64,000 bases of DNA from DASQMT01 sp963839615 (GTDB lineage: Bacteria > Actinomycetota > Thermoleophilia > Solirubrobacterales > Solirubrobacteraceae): the NCBI GenBank assembly GCA_963839615.1, contig CAWIVY010000007.1:682001-746000 (forward strand), in the 5' to 3' direction. The translations under genes were made by a program, and so were the position numbers. Below, in pieces: positions 61,782 through 64,000 of the stretch (the first letter of the stretch is position 1; each line of letters opens with the position of its first letter). The notes beneath the pieces were generated by a model. That model was not told where the DNA came from. It did not search any database and saw nothing but the letters and a program-made list of their open reading frames with translations.

Positions 61782-63782
61782 TCAAGTCGTGGGCTCCGCA
61801 TGATGGGTGGGAGGTCGGACGGAACGAGAGCCTCCATCGCCCGGCGGCACGGAACAACACCGGGGTGTGACGGGACGGGAGCAAGCTCGTGCCGGGGCGT
61901 GGCGCGCTAGCGGAGTCGAGCGCCGGCAGCGCGGCGAGATCGTCGCCGCCTGCGCCGCGAACCCGAACGGCTGCGGCGGGCGGTTGGCCAGCCGTGCGGC
62001 GACCCGCCGGCCGCCGAGCCGGCCGCTCAGCCGCCCGCGCCGGCGTCACGCGGACCTTCCCGCGCGCCGCCTCGCGCCCGCGCACGCGCAGCTTCAGCGT
62101 CCCCGACGAGCGCTCCCTCCCGCTGATCCGCACTCCGGGCGCCACCACGACGCCGCGCAGCGAGAGCCGGCGCCCGTAGTGATAGCTGCCGCCGCGCAGG
62201 CCGCCGCCCGACGCGCTCACGTTCAGCGCGGGAGAGAGGGCGAAGTCGAGGAAGTCGAGCGTCGCGTCGACCGCGCTCACGGTCCTCCCCACGCGCCCGG
62301 AGAGCCCGGCCGCCGGCGCCAGCGCGGCGAACGAGGCCGGCGGCACGCCCGTCGCGGGCACGTCGGTCTGCACGCGCGGGCATCGCGAGCGCACCGCGTC
62401 GCCCGCCACGAACCGCAGCAGCCGGCGCCGGCCGCAGCCGCTCGGATCGGCGCCGACGATCGCGTGGCCGACGCCCGGCACCGTCACGCGCTGCGTGCCG
62501 GCGATCAGCGTGGCGACGTGCGCGGAGACCTCGGGCGGCGTGCGCAGGTCCTCCTGGCCCTGGAGGATCAGCGTCGGCACTGTGGGATAGGCGCCGCCGA
62601 GCGCGCGCGGCGGCTGGCCGGGATCGGGCCAGCGCAGGCAGAGGTCGATCTCGTCCGCGTAGGCGACCTCGGCGTCGAACGGGGCGAATGCGGAGCCCGG
62701 GAGCGCAAGCGCGCGGTCGCGGGCGACCGCGAGGCGGTCGGCCAGCGGCGTGCCGCGCGGCCACGGCAGCGGCGTCTCCTCGCAGACGGCCGCGTAGCGG
62801 GCGGCCGAGAAGTCGCGCGGGTCCGACGGGCGCGAGTAGGAATCGAGCCGGCCAGCAGCCGCAGCATCGGCGCCGCATCGTCGTTGTCGAGCGCCGCGCG
62901 CACCGCCATCGGCAAGCCGGCGCGCAGCGCAGGGTTGTAGTCGGCGTCGTAGAGCAGGTCCGCGATCGCGATCGGTCGCACCGTGCCCGTGTGGCGGCGC
63001 CCGCGCCCGTCGAACCAGGAGCCGCGCAGCGGTGCGGCACGGAGCTTCGCGACCAGCGCCCCCAGGTCGGCGCCCGGGTCGGCGCTGAGACCGCGGCAGC
63101 GGTCGGGGCAGAGCGAGGCCAGCGACGGGCCCATCGCGCGGAAGCCGGCGAGGCCGAACGGATCGTTCTCGTCCGGATCCACGACGGAGTCGAGGATCAG
63201 CCGGTCGACGCGCCCCGGATACGCACGCGCGTACGCGAGCGCGAGCTCGGTGCCGTAGGAGATACCGAACAGCGTCAGCTTGCGGGCGCCCACCGCCTGC
63301 CGGATCGCCTCCATGTCCGCGACGGTGTCCGGGGTCGTGTAGAACGCGCGCTCGGGACCGAGCCGCTGGGCGCACTGCTCCGCCGCGACGGTGGAGCGCA
63401 GCCGGCCGTCGCGCTCGAGCTCCTTGCAGCGCAGCAGCCCGCTCGCGCCGGTGCCGCGCTGGTCGAAGCCGATGACCGTGTAGCGCCGCGTCAGCTCCGG
63501 CAGCTCGAACATCACGTCGACCATCTCGTAGACGCCGGCCCCGCCAGGGCCGCCGGAGAGATACATCAGGTGGGAGCCGGGCTTGCGCGCGAAGGCGACG
63601 CGCGCGACGTGCAGCCCGACGCGACCCTTCAGGCCGCCGGAGCGGTCGAGCGGCACGCGGATCGTCGTGCACTTCGGCCCTTCCGCCTCGGGACAGGAGC
63701 GCCAGGAGAGCTTCGCCTCGGCCGGAGCGCCGAGGGCGAGGGCCGCGAGGAGGGCGAGCGCCGCTGTCGTGATCGCCCGCAT
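61782..63782 (-). CDS. Secreted alpha/beta-hydrolase peptidase (S33/TAP-like) with two apparent frameshifts
   Basis: An exported hydrolase: signal peptide MRAITTAALALLAALALGAPAEA, the oxyanion region LMYLSGGPGGAGVYEMVD, GFDQRGTGASGLLRC, nucleophile serine in FGISYGTELALAYA, aspartate in LILQGQEDLRTPP and histidine in VPGVGHAIVGADP. A C-terminal beta-rich domain follows (DATLDFLDFALSPALN ...). The N-terminal part and the acid/base part are in different frames (shift near 62860), and a second shift near 62043 is needed to read the natural-looking GRLSGRLGGRRVAARLANR. With both corrected it would end at a TGA at 61782-61784; the exact end is uncertain. Resembles proline iminopeptidase/tripeptidyl aminopeptidases. 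Confidence 0.75.
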
Positions 63783-63802
63783 CCTCGAGCGACTCTAGAG
63801 CG

Positions 63803-64000
63803 TCAGCCGGATCGCGCGAAGAGCGGCTCGTAGACCGCTCCCCCGCGGCCCCAGCCGGGAGCGGTAGAGCGTGACCGCGCCGGCGTCGAACGACAGCGGC
63901 TCGGGCGCGGCCGCGAGCGTGCGCGGCGGGGAGGCGCGGGGCCGCAGCCGCGCGACGGTGACGTGCGGCCGGAACGGGCGCGACTCGGGCTCGTAGACCG
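63803..64000 (-). CDS. thpR: RNA 2',3'-cyclic phosphodiesterase ThpR (3' end, apparent frameshift near 63842)
   Basis: The last bases of the window encode the C-terminus of a 2H phosphoesterase: YEPESRPFRPHVTVARLR contains the second HxT motif, and SFDAGAVTLYRSRLGPRG matches the end of ThpR (LigT). In the unshifted frame the end is meaningless; one base in the CCCCC run near 63842 would give AVYEPLFARSG and a stop at 63803-63805. ThpR next to recA is common in actinobacteria. The first HxT motif lies beyond the window. Confidence 0.75.
   Translation of the reverse strand, partial: RSTSPSRARSGRTSPSRGCGPAPPRRARSRPRPSRCRSTPARSRSTAPGWGRGGAVYEPLFARSG

Noticed and set aside
61756..61900. LexA box upstream of recA
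   Set aside because: GGAACAACACC and GGAACGAGAGC share a half-site only; no GAAC-N4-GTTC pair is formed.
60670..63672. A 1000-codon open frame joining the peptidase's C-terminal half to recA
   Set aside because: The peptidase's true end needs a frame change and the RecA N-terminus is standard from the ATG at 61755; the open frame reflects GC-rich sequence without stops, not a fusion protein.

Overview
The window is a GC-rich, almost wall-to-wall bacterial chromosome segment. Gene content (murT/gatD, LacI, IclR and TetR regulators, an Rv2578c-type radical SAM gene with an actinobacterial SOS box, recX-recA next to rny and miaB) fits a deep-branching actinobacterium; Thermoleophilia/Solirubrobacterales is my best guess from gene content and style alone, without any search. 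No rRNA, tRNA, CRISPR array or insertion sequence was seen.

Layout. 0-2 kb: 3' end of murT, a methyltransferase and gatD (lipid II amidation). 2-5.7 kb: TetR regulator, a 47-residue His/Cys peptide, a HAD phosphatase, a drug-type ABC exporter and a small gene. 5.7-11.6 kb: a divergent yeiH/LysR pair, then a LacI-controlled group of two amidohydrolases and a cysteine-dioxygenase-like cupin with three phased operators. 11.6-13.1 kb: a possible Cys-His-Asp enzyme and an alpha/beta hydrolase that has lost its nucleophile.

13.1-30.2 kb is one catabolic island. An FAD 2-hydroxyacid dehydrogenase points right; a long left-pointing series carries an IclR regulator, a betaine-homocysteine methyltransferase (BHMT)-like enzyme, an ornithine-cyclodeaminase-like enzyme, a histidine-ammonia-lyase (HAL) paralogue, a complete oligopeptide-type ABC importer, two zinc alcohol dehydrogenases, a formaldehyde-activating enzyme (Fae), an enolase-superfamily enzyme and an M20 amidohydrolase. 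The same compound palindrome (GTTGC-N7-GCAAC-N4-GTTG) lies at both ends of the island. The HAL paralogue lacks the serine needed to build the MIO cofactor, as expected for a lyase that eliminates an already good leaving group such as trimethylamine. With BHMT and Fae beside it and a complete histidine-utilisation operon immediately to the right (30.3-38.4 kb: a second odd HAL paralogue, hutH, hutU, hutI, an M20 hydrolase probably replacing hutG, hutF), I propose a pathway for an N-methylated (betaine-type) amino acid, for example hercynine or a relative, feeding into histidine catabolism. That is inference.

38.4-64 kb is mostly housekeeping: a 231-bp nested inverted-repeat element, dut, hflX, DAP/lysine genes (dapE, dapC, dapD, dapF), a Na+/H+ antiporter, miaA, a FIST protein, an MscS channel, an Rv2578c-type radical SAM protein split by an intein at its iron-sulfur motif, miaB, a self-contained XRE/membrane-protein pair, rny, recX, recA, an S33-type peptidase and the 3' end of thpR.

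Data quality: at least seven places read as single-base frameshifts in otherwise intact genes (near 24119, 44338, 45556, 54237, 62043, 62860, 63842), several in short G or C runs, and three genes lack ATG/GTG/TTG at their expected start. This looks more like residual sequencing error than decay, and exact ends of those genes should be read with that in mind.
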